This document shows, piece after piece, positions 13,449 through 24,525 of a DNA stretch of 63,004 nt. Within the stretch, counting starts at the first letter, position 1. Each line of letters starts with the position of its first letter. The position numbers and the translations under genes are program-made. The notes under the pieces are model-generated. The model had not been told where the DNA came from and searched no databases. It was given only the letters and a program-made list of their open reading frames with translations. This DNA comes from Pyrenochaeta sp. MPI-SDFR-AT-0127 (Eukaryota; Ascomycota; Dothideomycetes; Pleosporales; Cucurbitariaceae). The stretch spans positions 1-63,004 of the forward strand of contig JAGTJM010000114.1 in assembly GCA_020747015.1 (NCBI GenBank), read 5' to 3'.

Positions 13449-14391
13449 ACGCACAGCAACAACGAGACTTTCGTTGGCAACTCTAGGCTCAATTTGCCAT
13501 AGGGCCGCGTAGTCTACTAATATAATGACCCCATAGTGTACCGGATGACAAGGCTTCGTGGAAGGCTTTATAAAAATCATGTGTTAGTACGAAAAGGCGC
13601 CACTTCTCTATATGTGAACATCAGAGTTGGGAAATTTCCCGTACGTGTAGCCACTGCCACTCTGGTTTTATACTTCATAGTCCTTTCTCACACATCTTAA
13701 GCCCCTCGCCACGACAACATGGCATGCAGGCGTACGGTACGGCTCCAAAGGCGAAGATCTGCAGTTCAAACCCAAAACACTGTCTCATCGATTTCATGCT
13801 ACTTAGCTACGATACTATATCAAATCTAAGCTATGGAGATGTTCTAAGATGATAATGCCCGTAAGTCCGAAGCCCTTGAATTGAAAAACGCCACATGCAT
13901 CCTGTCGATGCATCCATAATCCCCATAGAAATTTACAATATTGCTTTCACTTTTAGTATCGCTTTTAATCTATGAAACTAAGGTATGTGAAGGACTACAA
14001 ACGAACTTGAACCTATTGCTGAGCAACACTAGTTTGGTGGCGCTGCTGAACCATTTCTAGGCAGGCTTGCATTGGCTGGAGTGTACGTTCGCTACGATCC
14101 TCATCCTATTGGTTGAGTTGCGCTGATCATTTGCGTGTGACCAGCGTGCATAGCTGAACATGCGCGACTATCGATTCTATGTCTAACGTGGCTGGCTAGG
14201 AACCCAGCCCTCAGCTGATTGTGAGAGAAAGAGTGCGCCATGCGTAAAACGCGTTAAAGAAGCAACACTGCTCTTTCTCTAGTAAACCAAGGCTACCTTC
14301 CTTTCGCCCAACTTCCGACTCCCTCATCAGATACATATATCGATATCCTCTCCAAATCAAGGCTAATATTCCATTTCTAGCTGCTGTCAAC
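13449..14391. other. intergenic, upstream of the FAD oxidase gene
   Basis: No gene recognised. The last 110 bases before the ATG at 14,392 hold pyrimidine-rich tracts (CCTTCCTTTCGCCCAACTTCC and a following CTCCCTCATC), common in fungal core promoters, and a TACATATATC stretch near 14,331 that could serve as a weak TATA-like site. The remainder shows only short open frames. Confidence 0.4.
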
Positions 14392-16038
14392 ATGGAGACC
14401 GATCACTTAACTTCGTTCCAATTGCTCGAGCACCTCAAAAAGGATCCTAGCAACTTTGATATCCTTAGTCAAGTTGCGAAACGATCTGCAGACCCAAAAC
14501 ATGAAGTCGCGATTCGTAATGGAATGCTGGTCCTCTTTGGAGCGACGCCTGAATTGGTAAATACCTGGAGGAACTGCATTGACCAACAAACATGTCATCC
14601 TAAAAGCATGCAAAGACCAAAAGCATTGAAGGACTTGATCGGCGCTGTTCAGGCAGGGAAGAGTGAGAAATTGCATGTACGAGCTGTGGGATCCGGCCAC
14701 TCATTTTCGAATGTGTGTCCCACCGATGGTATCTTGCTCAATCCCCGAGATCCGGTCGACCCTAATAGTTCAAATCAAATGAATTCAGTACTCCCCATCG
14801 ATGCTTCAGTTCTGAGGGACCCTAGTTTGAAGAGCACTTTATTCTCGGCTGAGTCAGGGATGACGATCGAGGAGTTGAATCAGCATCTCGATGCCAACCA
14901 TCTTGCTCTCGAGAACATGGGCGCCTACGACGGTCAGACTTTAGCGGGGGCCATCTCCACAGGAACGCACGGGACAGGTATATCATTTGGACCTATTGCG
15001 AGCAGTGTACGTTCTTTGACTCTTGTGTCGTCGAGTGGCACGGTGTATCAAATTGAACCCAAGGACGGCATTACAGACCCAGCAAAGTTCTCCAGCAAGG
15101 ATGTAGTGCTCAAACAAGACGACGCGTGGTTCTACACTACCTTGGTCGCCATGGGCTGTACCGGCCTAATCTACTCGTATACTTTCCATGTTGTCCCTGC
15201 CTTTTACATCAAAGAACTTCGAACACTGCATTTTTGGGAGGACCTCAAGGCCGGATTGAAAGATGGCGCATCTTCCCAAGTCCTCACGTCCCATCGTGGA
15301 TATGAGCTTAATATCAATCCATACTCGGCGAATGGCAAGCACGCTTGTATCCAAGTCATCCATGATGACACCTCGGACACTCACACTTCAGGTGACCGCG
15401 GTTTCAAGAACTGGCTCGGTGGTCTTCTTGCATCTATTCCCGTTGTAGAAAAGATTCTTGTTGTTTTCTTGAACCTGTTTCCAAAAGAGATTCCAAGCAC
15501 GATCAGCACAGCGTTGGACGCCCTCATTAGTCCAAACGGAATCGCATACGTCGACAAGAGCTATAAGGTGATGAATATCGGCACAGTTGTCAATAAGATA
15601 AAAGCTTATGCGCTTGAACTATCGCTGCCATGTGATACGAATCTGGTTGACAATGTCGACAAGCTGCTCGACTTTTTGGATGCTCGTGCTCAAGCGGGAA
15701 AAGGCTACTTGACTGGGCCCGTCAACTTGCGTTTCGTCGCTGCATCGAAAGCATTTCTAGCGCCGCAGACGGGAAGGCCCACATGTATGATTGAATTGGA
15801 TATGCTGGTGGGGATCGATAAAGCGGACGATCTATTTAAGGATGTTAAGACTGCCATGTGTACAAAAGGAAGTGGAATTCGAGTGCATTGGGGGCTGGAT
15901 CCGGAAGACAGCATTTCAAATACTGACGTGCAAGATTGGTATCCCGATTTGCAAAGTTGGCTTATGGTCTACAAGGAGCTGAATGCGGATGGGATGTGGA
16001 ACAGCCCGTTGACCGATCGCTTAGGCATCAGCGTCTAG
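14392..16038 (+). CDS. FAD-linked oxidase, sugar-1,4-lactone oxidase (ALO/gulonolactone) type
   Basis: Single-exon gene of 548 residues; the start (AACATGG) follows a pyrimidine-rich leader. The FAD-binding type 4 (VAO/PCMH) domain covers roughly residues 70-270. AVGSGHSFSN holds His103, at the position where gulonolactone and arabinonolactone oxidases attach FAD covalently. TGTHGTG (191-196) is the second pyrophosphate-binding turn. The C-terminus has RVHWG (His499-Trp500) and WNSPLTDRLGI, typical of the ALO domain. These enzymes oxidise a sugar lactone with O2, giving an ascorbate-type product and H2O2. The usual HWxK active-site segment reads HWGL here and the protein is longer than classical ALO, so the substrate may differ. 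No signal peptide is seen; a cytosolic or membrane-associated location is open. The frame is undamaged and appears functional. Confidence 0.88.
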   Translation: METDHLTSFQLLEHLKKDPSNFDILSQVAKRSADPKHEVAIRNGMLVLFGATPELVNTWRNCIDQQTCHPKSMQRPKALKDLIGAVQAGKSEKLHVRAVGSGHSFSNVCPTDGILLNPRDPVDPNSSNQMNSVLPIDASVLRDPSLKSTLFSAESGMTIEELNQHLDANHLALENMGAYDGQTLAGAISTGTHGTGISFGPIASSVRSLTLVSSSGTVYQIEPKDGITDPAKFSSKDVVLKQDDAWFYTTLVAMGCTGLIYSYTFHVVPAFYIKELRTLHFWEDLKAGLKDGASSQVLTSHRGYELNINPYSANGKHACIQVIHDDTSDTHTSGDRGFKNWLGGLLASIPVVEKILVVFLNLFPKEIPSTISTALDALISPNGIAYVDKSYKVMNIGTVVNKIKAYALELSLPCDTNLVDNVDKLLDFLDARAQAGKGYLTGPVNLRFVAASKAFLAPQTGRPTCMIELDMLVGIDKADDLFKDVKTAMCTKGSGIRVHWGLDPEDSISNTDVQDWYPDLQSWLMVYKELNADGMWNSPLTDRLGISV

Positions 16039-17813
16039 CCTGACGTTGAATGAAATGCACTGGGAACTAAGATATTGTCCCGAGGACTCTTTCTCATTTT
16101 GTCGCTCTCTTTCGACATTTTATTCAATGCTAGAATATAGCGGTTATGATGTTATAGGCTTGAAAAGATGAAAATTTATCTTACTTTGATAAAGTTTCAG
16201 GAGTTTTCTCTTATGCACGGAAAATTGCCGCAACAGACAACTGCCAGCCGCATTGCTTGCAATATCAGTGCAGTTAGGATTCTTTTCCAATTGCAGTAAG
16301 GCAATCTGCTTATAGGGTCATAAGTGGCTTTTACAGGGGCGCTATTCCATTCGGGAAAGGCTGATGCAATACATATCACATGCCGAAATCGTGCAATTAC
16401 TTTCCACTTAACCTCATTTATATATTGCATACACTGCTATAGCTTGGCTAATAAGCATGCGCTACCACTACAGGGCATAACTTCAGTCCGATCCTAAGGA
16501 AGAGCATCTTTATAAACTAAAGCTCATTTTTAACCCGCGTAAAATACGCTAATATTTAGATACGTATAATCTAGATCTAGATTTAGTTTAGCAATTAGGT
16601 AGAATATACGAACGACGCTGGGCCTATAGTATAGAAAGATGACTTAGCTAATATATAAATATAATGTCGATACTACGTTCGAATAGATAATTCTATAGAC
16701 TTATTAGCGCATCCTTAAGAATTATTAATATTAAACTTATTAGACGCGTATTAATGCATCTGGTAATATTAAGGCCTCTTCTACTCTAGGTACCTTATTT
16801 AGAGTTCTTAAGTATAGTAAACTAATTAAATAGTAGACTCTAAATTTTAACGCATATTATAACAGATCTTTAGATTTTAGTTATAAAGATATATTAGAAG
16901 ATTTGTAAAAACCTTGAAGATAATAGCTATAATTATTTAATAGTATACTATGAGCTACTTGCTAGAGCCTATGCTAGATCTCCTAGCACTCTAGAGACTT
17001 CCTGGCATTAGTAGGCTATGCATTGAGATTCAAATAAAGTTAAATAAAGTTAGCCACCGCAAAAGCTGTAGCCCAGACATTGGGCCCGTTAAGAAGGATC
17101 TGAGGGAATATATAGCAAAAGAGAACCCGCGTATAGAAGCCGTGTTTAGGCGCTCGTTTTTGGTATCGCTCGCTGGGTTGTAAGTACTTTAATTATGGCC
17201 TGTAGTATGGTCTGCAGCACGGTCATCTTTCAGCACCATAGTTTAAGTCTCAAGCTCTTGTTAATTCTACACTACGTCACAAACAGTAATGTAGGTACAG
17301 AATGCCTTTGCGATACTGTTCCACTTCGTCCAATCTTAACACACGTTCAACAGTCGTTGCAGATGATAATAGGAGCTCAGGGTTTCTGCTGTTCTAATGC
17401 AGCCAAATACCGTTCCTGAACTAGTCTTATGCTGGATCTATCCAAACAGAGTAGTCTCTATCTTAGAGCATATGCGCTTGGCTATATACCCTAAGCAATG
17501 CGAATTATCGAGCTGCGCTTCGCGAGGGAAGAGTCAAAGGTTTTTAGGCACTTTACCTTGAAGAAGCGATTCTCACTCTCGTTTCTGGATCGGACATCAT
17601 CATATGCGATGAAATGCGTCTTTCGTGCGCCAAATAACAGCAGAGCAAGATATGCCGAAAAACACAACTACCATCATACAAGTTTAATGTATAGTACCAA
17701 GATGGATAGCAGCTACGCTACACAGCGCCACTACGAGCGGTGCCCTTGGTGATCACTATAGCTCAAGCGTGCAGCAAGCTAGATTAATGATTATTGAAGA
17801 TGCAAACTGAGGT
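16039..17813. other. intergenic, AT-rich core
   Basis: Between the oxidase and the convergent kinase gene. Bases about 16,500-17,050 are AT-rich, stop-filled and RIP-like, with no readable protein. The flanks are balanced with short frames (for example 17,498-17,752) that match nothing I know. No RNA gene recognised. Confidence 0.45.
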
Positions 17814-19295
17814 TTAATTCTCTAGCGGTGCGAACTGCTGATGTGCCACTTCACTCTCCAATGCCTGAGCCGTTATCCGTCGCCTCGAGTTCGAGGACAG
17901 CATTCTGCTTAGCACAGGCCACCGATCGGATATGTGGTCCACGGTGTCTCGAATTTCCTCAAGCCACTCTCGCATTCTCTGACGCGTCTTCCCATCGACC
18001 GGCAACTTGGCGATCAGCCATCCGTTTTGAGTTGGTAGCGGGATAATTTGAAGCACATAGAGCATGGTGACTCCAAAAGCCCAGATATCGGCCGGAAACC
18101 CTCGTTCCTCTTGTGTCAATAGCTCGGGCGCAACATAGCGAGGGGTGCCGCCGTAATGTATTCCTGCTTTTGTTGGCCGAGAAAGGCCAAAATCGCAGAG
18201 CACAGCTTTGCTTCTGTCGTCAGCAAGGAGGATATTCTCTGGTTTGATGTCGAAGTGGACAGTGTTCTCATCCTGAAGATACTTGAGGGCTTTGGCAATG
18301 TCTGTCCAGATGAGCTGCTGCAGTGGAGTGTCCAAGGTGCAGTAACTGGTGTCAGGGTCTTGGAATTTGGATAGGTCAGGTCCTACCCAATCGAATACTA
18401 GCTTGTGCTTACGTGCGTCGAAGGCTACCAGATTGGCCACATTTTCGTGCTTGAGATGCTTCATGATTTCTACCTCATGCCTCCATGAGATGGCTGATGA
18501 GACAAGGTAACCTTTCGATGGCGATTTCACAGCAACGAGTCTACCATTGCGCCGTTCTTTCGTGACTGTGGTTTGGAGATTGGTAAAGACCGGTTCGGGT
18601 GGTGGGGTTGGCAATCTGGGTAATGTGATGACGCGAACGAACCTCTTGCTGCATTGGGTTGGAGACTGTGGCTTGCCGACATGCTTCTCGGGCGCAATCA
18701 CAAGGTTCATCGTCTTCGATTCTGTGAAGGTTGATTTTGGAACAAGAGCGTGATACTGATCGCAAGACGGAGGCAGTAGAAGACCAAACGTGTGAATATC
18801 GCTCACTTGGATGCCCCAGCTGCGATCCGCTCGCAGGTGAAAGCTCTTGCCAGGAGCAACAAGGTGGATGTGGTCATTGTCTGCTGACCACACTTTGAAA
18901 GTCGAGAAGATGGTTGCATTCAGGAGTTCTGCATCGCCAGACCCCGGGTCCAAGTAGATGGAGGCATGGAGTGAGTTGATGTACACTGAACTTTCTCTCT
19001 CTTCCTCCTGCTGGCTGGTTACATCAGGAGACCTCAGGATTACGTGGTTCTGAGGAGTGGAGCCCAACGTAAACCTTTCCGTGCATTTGCACTGGCTAAG
19101 ATGTAAAGTCAGCTCCGTGTCATCGGCGTTGGTGGAGTTCTGCTTCTGTCGTCGTGTTGTGAGTTCCGCAGCATCGGACAACGGGTACAGCAGCACTCGC
19201 ACGGGGCCCTCTTCGCAATCGCATGCATAGTCTTTGACGCCGACTGTTGAAATTTCGCTGTCGTCGTCGCTTCGACCGGAATTGCCCTGCCGCAT
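17814..19295 (-). CDS. protein kinase with N-terminal FHA-like domain
   Basis: Single-exon gene of 493 residues. Residues about 65-165 look like a forkhead-associated (phosphothreonine-binding) domain: ERFTLGSTPQNHVIL, then YINSLHASIYL, in the positions of the G-R and S-x-x-H strands, although the Arg after the Gly is absent. The kinase domain covers about 240-480: VAVK (Lys257), helix-C EVEIMKHLKHENV (Glu274 or Glu276), HFDIKPENILL (Asp349, Asn354), CDFGLSRP (Asp368), YVAPELL (389-391), ADIWAFGV. All catalytic residues are present; HRD is HFD and no clear glycine-rich loop precedes the lysine. FHA plus kinase recalls Rad53/Cds1 checkpoint kinases, but sequence order and divergence suggest a lineage-specific relative. 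It is divergent with the basic protein gene at 19,478, separated by 182 bases. Confidence 0.88.
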   Translation of the reverse strand: MRQGNSGRSDDDSEISTVGVKDYACDCEEGPVRVLLYPLSDAAELTTRRQKQNSTNADDTELTLHLSQCKCTERFTLGSTPQNHVILRSPDVTSQQEEERESSVYINSLHASIYLDPGSGDAELLNATIFSTFKVWSADNDHIHLVAPGKSFHLRADRSWGIQVSDIHTFGLLLPPSCDQYHALVPKSTFTESKTMNLVIAPEKHVGKPQSPTQCSKRFVRVITLPRLPTPPPEPVFTNLQTTVTKERRNGRLVAVKSPSKGYLVSSAISWRHEVEIMKHLKHENVANLVAFDARKHKLVFDWVGPDLSKFQDPDTSYCTLDTPLQQLIWTDIAKALKYLQDENTVHFDIKPENILLADDRSKAVLCDFGLSRPTKAGIHYGGTPRYVAPELLTQEERGFPADIWAFGVTMLYVLQIIPLPTQNGWLIAKLPVDGKTRQRMREWLEEIRDTVDHISDRWPVLSRMLSSNSRRRITAQALESEVAHQQFAPLEN

Positions 19296-19477
19296 AGTGT
19301 GGGGTTGCCATGAGCATTGTTGGTGTTGGGGTCGAGAATGCGGGGTATAGCGCCGTCCGATTCAGGCTTAGCCTCGTTTCCTGCAAAGGTCCGGGCCGTC
19401 GAGGACAACCTCATCTGCTTTTAACGGACGACAACCAGCATCTGCTTACGACGTGATACCCAGCACCTGCGCTCGTC
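19296..19477. promoter_or_regulatory. shared promoter region of two divergent genes
   Basis: Only 182 bases separate the start codons of the kinase (leftward) and the basic protein (rightward), so both 5' leaders and promoters must share or overlap here. It is GC-balanced with no clear TATA box. The short spacing suggests co-regulation, which is an inference. Confidence 0.55.
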
Positions 19478-20155
19478 ATGGCCACTGCCGCTGCCTCGAC
19501 ATTACGCCATGCACGCCCCTTGAGCCCAACAGCATCACATTCGTCCACAGCCTCGTTCGAGTCGAGCACGCAGCCCGCCCAACCCGCCTTTGGAGCACCC
19601 GATCACGGGCTCCCACAGTCTCTCATCGACAAATGGGACGCCGAGTACAACCGGCGCGCCATACCTCTCGTTCCCAGGCGCGACCTCGAGGCGCTCATTG
19701 CCAGCATTGTCCATGAGCCTGGCTCGTGTTCTGAGGCGAAGGTTGCCGCTCGACTGCAGGAGCGATTGCACCAACGCACTGAGGATCTCGAGACCCGACT
19801 GGAAGACGCAAAAGAAGTCTTCCTGGATCCGAAGATTGCTCCCGAAGTGGATGCGCTATTACCCTACGCTCAGCAGACGACCGTTCATAGCCATGCGCAA
19901 TACCTGATCCGCACGCTGTCCCTTTTCCGGCAGCTCTACGCTGAGCGATCAGAGCCGAACGCACATGTCGCTCGACCAAACCCACCGGCGGGGCGCGGCT
20001 CGCCCGACTCTCCGCCCTCGACCTCCAGCGAGCGATCCACCAAAAGCCGTCGACGAGGTGCGCGCTCTGCGAGGAAAAAGAAGGAACAACCAAACACATC
20101 AGTGCGGCGAAGCGGTCGAGTGAGTAGCCGAGTAAGGAAGAGCTCTCAAGAATAA
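19478..20155 (+). CDS. basic, probably nuclear protein of unknown function
   Basis: Single-exon gene of 225 residues; the start GTCATGGCC is a good fungal context. I do not recognise the family. Residues 1-45 are Ser/Thr/Ala/Pro-rich and likely disordered. Residues about 47-160 are helical and charged (SLIDKWDAEYNRR, RLQERLHQRTEDLETRLEDA), with possible coiled-coil around 87-112. From 165 on it is disordered and strongly basic (KSRRRGARSARKKKEQ, then RRSGRVSSRVRKSS), resembling nuclear localisation or DNA-binding tails. Its divergent partner is the FHA-like kinase; the many Ser residues next to Arg/Lys would suit phosphorylation, so a substrate-kinase relation is possible but unproven. Confidence 0.72.
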   Translation: MATAAASTLRHARPLSPTASHSSTASFESSTQPAQPAFGAPDHGLPQSLIDKWDAEYNRRAIPLVPRRDLEALIASIVHEPGSCSEAKVAARLQERLHQRTEDLETRLEDAKEVFLDPKIAPEVDALLPYAQQTTVHSHAQYLIRTLSLFRQLYAERSEPNAHVARPNPPAGRGSPDSPPSTSSERSTKSRRRGARSARKKKEQPNTSVRRSGRVSSRVRKSSQE

Positions 20156-20856
20156 TTATAGAACGGGTCGTCTGTATAAATACCCTGGTTTCACTTTCAG
20201 CATCAGTCTAGCGTCTGGGTTTAGCGATGGCGTTCAGGTTCGGTCTAGGTGGTTATTTACATCATTGATCAGCTGCGGCTTCATCACGAAACGAGTCTCG
20301 CTGCCATGCAGCTTTCGGGGGTGTAGTGGTTTTATTCTAGAAATATCATCACCTCTCACAAGCCTCTTGTGTCATTTTGCGTACTTTTTCTACTTCGTTT
20401 TCTGCCTCTTAACATCATCATGTTGCTCTATGGGTTGCCATCTAAACGGGCGCGCTTTGGTCCCTACGACTCAGTGGTTGGTGCCGAGTGGGATGTGACG
20501 TGTACTCACTGAGAGCATGTGTTGAGCCCAACCATGGACTCTGTTGTCAGACAACCGCTCTATTGCTCTAGCTCTGCATCAAATTCGACCATGTCAGGTC
20601 GAGATGATCTGGATCGTGTTGAAAACAAGTTTTGTGGCAGAGAGAATAGTACCGTATTCAATTTTACTACACTGAGCTTCTTGATGACCAGTCTATCGCT
20701 TAGCCAATCTCGTAACAATCCGTGATCTCTACAAGAACGATGAACTGTGAACTCAATTGGCCGACCTCTCCAAAATTGAAATGGAGAGGTCAAGTCCATG
20801 GAGTGCATCGCAAGTTACTTCACCAGCAATTTCACCGGGGGGCTATAAAGAACGAT
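20156..20856. other. intergenic
   Basis: 3' flank of the basic protein gene, balanced composition, no gene recognised. A short inverted repeat around GGAGAGGTC near 20,763 and 20,783 (GACCTCTCC ... GGAGAGGTC) could form a hairpin with a loop of about 10 bases. Confidence 0.35.
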
Positions 20857-21376
20857 GGATGTGTACGAGCAAGAGGTTGAAGAATTAGAACATCAAATCA
20901 AAAGCTACAATGAGGAGCGGATACTGTTAGAGGTGCCATGAGCAGTACAAGCCTAATATTGAAGCAGAGAGATAACGCAACGAAGGTGAGAAGGTCGATT
21001 TGGAAGGCCAGACTGCGGCCCTCCTCAAGACAAGCACAAAAGCTGCTAAGCAGACTAGCCAGAGATGCCGGTCAGTGACGGAGCACACCAGAATCTCAGC
21101 ACTTGCGTCTCGTCAATCGCAACGACGAAGAGTAAGCAGACACCTCCCAGCCTCGGTCAAGATCCCCGAAATTGAAGCGAACGAGCCGCAGCCATCGCTG
21201 CTGGCAGCTCATGTCGGTGAACTCAAGCGACGCGTCAGAAGTAGACTGGGGGACTAATTTTTCGAGGACAACGACCTCATACCATGGCATGACGAGCCCA
21301 ATGAGATGGCTAGGCAAGGCACCATGGGACGACTGCTTGACAATGGCGCCCTAACCAGGGCCACCTCACTCACCTG
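20857..21376 (+). pseudogene. relic encoding a coiled-coil protein
   Basis: An ATG at 20,857 opens a frame with YEQEVEELEHQIKSYNEERI, a heptad-like acidic coiled coil, that stops after 28 codons. Another frame continues the same kind of sequence (EGEKVDLEGQTAALLKTST from about 20,988) to a TAA at 21,255-21,257. After that TAA the same frame reads IPWHDEPNEMARQGTMGRLL and ALTRATSLT to a TGA near 21,376. The conserved-looking tail after the stop suggests a once longer protein with at least one frameshift and one nonsense change. The family is not recognised. Confidence 0.4.
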
Positions 21377-24300
21377 ACCAAAGGAGCATTCCTAGAATAT
21401 TGAATTCCAACAAGAGTCCACGTTTGAAGTCGATCGTAACAATTATAATTCCTGGAATACCACCCACGGCCCCATGACTCAACACGCGTAAGCCTTGAGT
21501 GCTTGGACAGTTGTGCCTTCCGATACGAGTTGATAGATATCGCGGCGGTTGTGATGAGCACAAAAGCAGCGTTAGGATTTTCGTCAAGAATGAAAGAAGG
21601 ATCGAAGCGTCTGCCTGCGATGAAATTTCTATTCCACTCAGCAACGCTCGAGTGGAAGATATGCAACGCCTCTATTAATAGCGGGCATCACAGTCCAACA
21701 CGACACCATTTGTAGGATAGCACTTTCGCTTCTCGCCTGCGGCTATCTATTTTGAAGTGGTACGCCTATGTTTTCCAAGCTGCTCTGCATCTTTACGGGT
21801 GTGGTGTTGTGATGTATTAAATCTTGGGCAAGGCAGGCAGACGATTATCGCGTTCCCTAGCTACTTGGTACTTGATCAGCAAAACGCAGTATTACAAAAA
21901 ATTGTGTTGAACGCATTTACTTCAACCATAATAGACCAAACGCGTTCGATTGCGTCATCACTAAACCTAGCAAACGCTTCAATCACGAAATTTGGGCAGA
22001 TGTACACGGTCTGGCCGATGCAGACTTCTTGGGCTGCTGTTGGCTTCTTTCAGAGCCTTATTGCCACTTGGAATCTTAACAGCTATAATCGCAGCGCGAG
22101 TGCGGATCTCAGTGTTCTTCCCGATGAGGATTTGGTAGAGTCATACATTATACAACATGGTCTGATGATGATGTTAGCAGCGGTTGATAGGTAATATTCG
22201 TAGTCGAATAAAGTGCGGCTACGTGTACGTTTTCGCCATATCAATTGATAGTAGGATACTCTAGAGTAGATGGCAAACCCAGTTTACTGCCATGATAGCC
22301 TTGAATAACGTACAAATTATTCGCTCTAATACTGATATGGTATTCGCTATGTTATTAGACTAATATACCGCACCTGAGCATCATATACGTTCATCTACCA
22401 ACTACTCCATGGTAAAAATGATCGGCCAGGCAGCATTTCTCTTTTTCGGAATCGCAAAACACTGATAGAGGTAAGTATTAGATCTGTGGTTTTGGAATAG
22501 GCACAATAGTATTGGGAGGTTGATAGCGGAGGTAGATGCCGTTAGAGTGAGCGATGACAGGGTAAACGAACAGCGAGTGTTCGCCCTTCTCTCTTTTCTA
22601 GTTGGGATCACAAGGCTCATTACTGAACTATTTGAATGAAGGATTAGCGTCTACTTAGGGACACCGATAATTCATTATCATTAACGATTACAGAGAGAAA
22701 GATACTATAAATGCCTCATACCAATAGGCTCGCGAAATTCACTGTGCTTGGGCGAGTATACAGTCGAATTATGTACGCTATATTATATCATTCGTGACGT
22801 TATAGACGAATACCAGTAACAAGATCCTTTAGGGTTTCTTAAAAGAAACTTTACACACTTCTTAAAACTCATAATACATCTAAAGTATACGTATACATGC
22901 ATTGGCTATCTTTTCATCATTAATTCACCTCTCCAAGAGTGTGTCCCTGCAAGATAAAGTTTTGAAAGATAACGCCGGCACTCCTGTTTTTAGGCGAGAG
23001 AGTATTGTATGAGGCCTGTTTGCATTTGAGGTGGAGGGCGTGGAGACGTTTGAATACTACTACTTATTGAGGTAGCCGTAACAGGCTAGTACCATCGCCC
23101 TCGGGTAGGTAGGGTTATACGGAAGTCTTTCAACAATTTCATCCTCTTCTTGACTGCCCTAGCATTGTCAGTTGCGCGTTGGTGAGGGCTGGCAGTCCGC
23201 TAGGACTCACGCTTGTAATTACGCTGGTGGATTTGCTAAGCACGGAAACCTTATCACATACTCGCTGACACCTAATTCTAAGAGGTAGATGCGGTTTGTA
23301 TGATCTGCAACGTGGAGACTCTTTTTATTGTAGTAGGAGTATAGGAGTGTAAATCTTCCCTTCCGCCCTCGCTTCACGCAATGCTCATCAACGACGCCCT
23401 CTACCAAAAGCCGTACCCTAGGTCATCTGCTATTGCCTAAGAATAGAGGATGTATAAGTGTGGTAACCGTAAAGAGAGCGCTTAATGTATATAGAACGAC
23501 TTTCTGCAGCCAAATACCTTACGTAAAGAAGCCACTCTCTATCAAGGTAGGGCGAGGCAAATTATATTAGACGGTAGGCATATCTTCTAACTCACTGGAA
23601 GTTTTAGGGCTTAGAAATGTCAATGGCTAGGAAAAGGCGCAGAAGTATATGGGTCATATGTTCGTCCTCGGACATTGTCAAAGGGTACTAACACCAGCTC
23701 ATTACGTCGATTCTCCTTCTGCTTAGTTGACTATCTCGAAGATGCTAGTATTATAACTAGTTACTAGAACTTTCTTCCGCTATACCCTAATTTCATCGTG
23801 TACCGTTAATATAGATTATAATTCGAAATCCTTCACAACTCAAGCCCTATACCTCTGCGATTCATTTCAGTCAAAGGTTCATGCATTGAAATTTCATATT
23901 CTAATAGCTATAATACCTTTATACTTAAAATAGCTATAATACCTGTATTCTCAACTTTAAATCGGATGCAGCCCATCCTTAGTCTCTGTTGGGGTCTGGT
24001 CCGTCAAGCTGTTTTGGCCGAACTGTCAATTCCAGTGCACACAGCTTGGCTTGCTGAGTCTCGGATAGTGGTTGATTTCGGTCGGCGTTGGGCAGTCAAC
24101 TTCGTTCAGGCTTGAGCTGTCGACCTCGATCGAAGCGGTGCTACTTCCCGGGCAACATTGGATTCGGACGGCCGGGATTATCACGTTGGACGTTATTTAG
24201 GGAACAGGAACATATCTGTACTTTTGCGGAAACGCGCTTCAAGATATTATGTGCAGAATGAGGTTAAAGCGGATTTCACGGCCGCAAGTGTACGTGAACT

Positions 24301-24525
24301 CTAATATGCTTATCATTATCTTGCTGAGTAACTAATATCCTCTCAGACATATTTCAGTCTTCAACACTGCATGTACTCTTCGCGAGCGTCCCAGGCTCTT
24401 AGCTACAGTGCTAAGAAAAGCAAACTTCTATCCCTAGCGCCTGTGGGTATTGATCATATCAGGTATCATGGTATGACGCAAATGGATTTGTCAAGGTTAT
24501 ATGTCTTCTATCCTTGACCTCTTCT
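21377..24525. other. gene-poor, mixed composition
   Basis: An ATG-less open frame at 21,757-22,194 (145 codons from a GTG, with SLNLANASITKFGQMYTVWP and TSWAAVGFFQSLIATWNLN) has coding-like codons and could be an exon remnant; I cannot name it. Bases 22.2-23.0 and 23.4-23.95 kb are AT-rich with many stops. A direct repeat of AATAGCTATAATACCT occurs twice near 23,904-23,943. The stretch 24.0-24.5 kb is balanced and holds no recognised gene. Confidence 0.35.
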
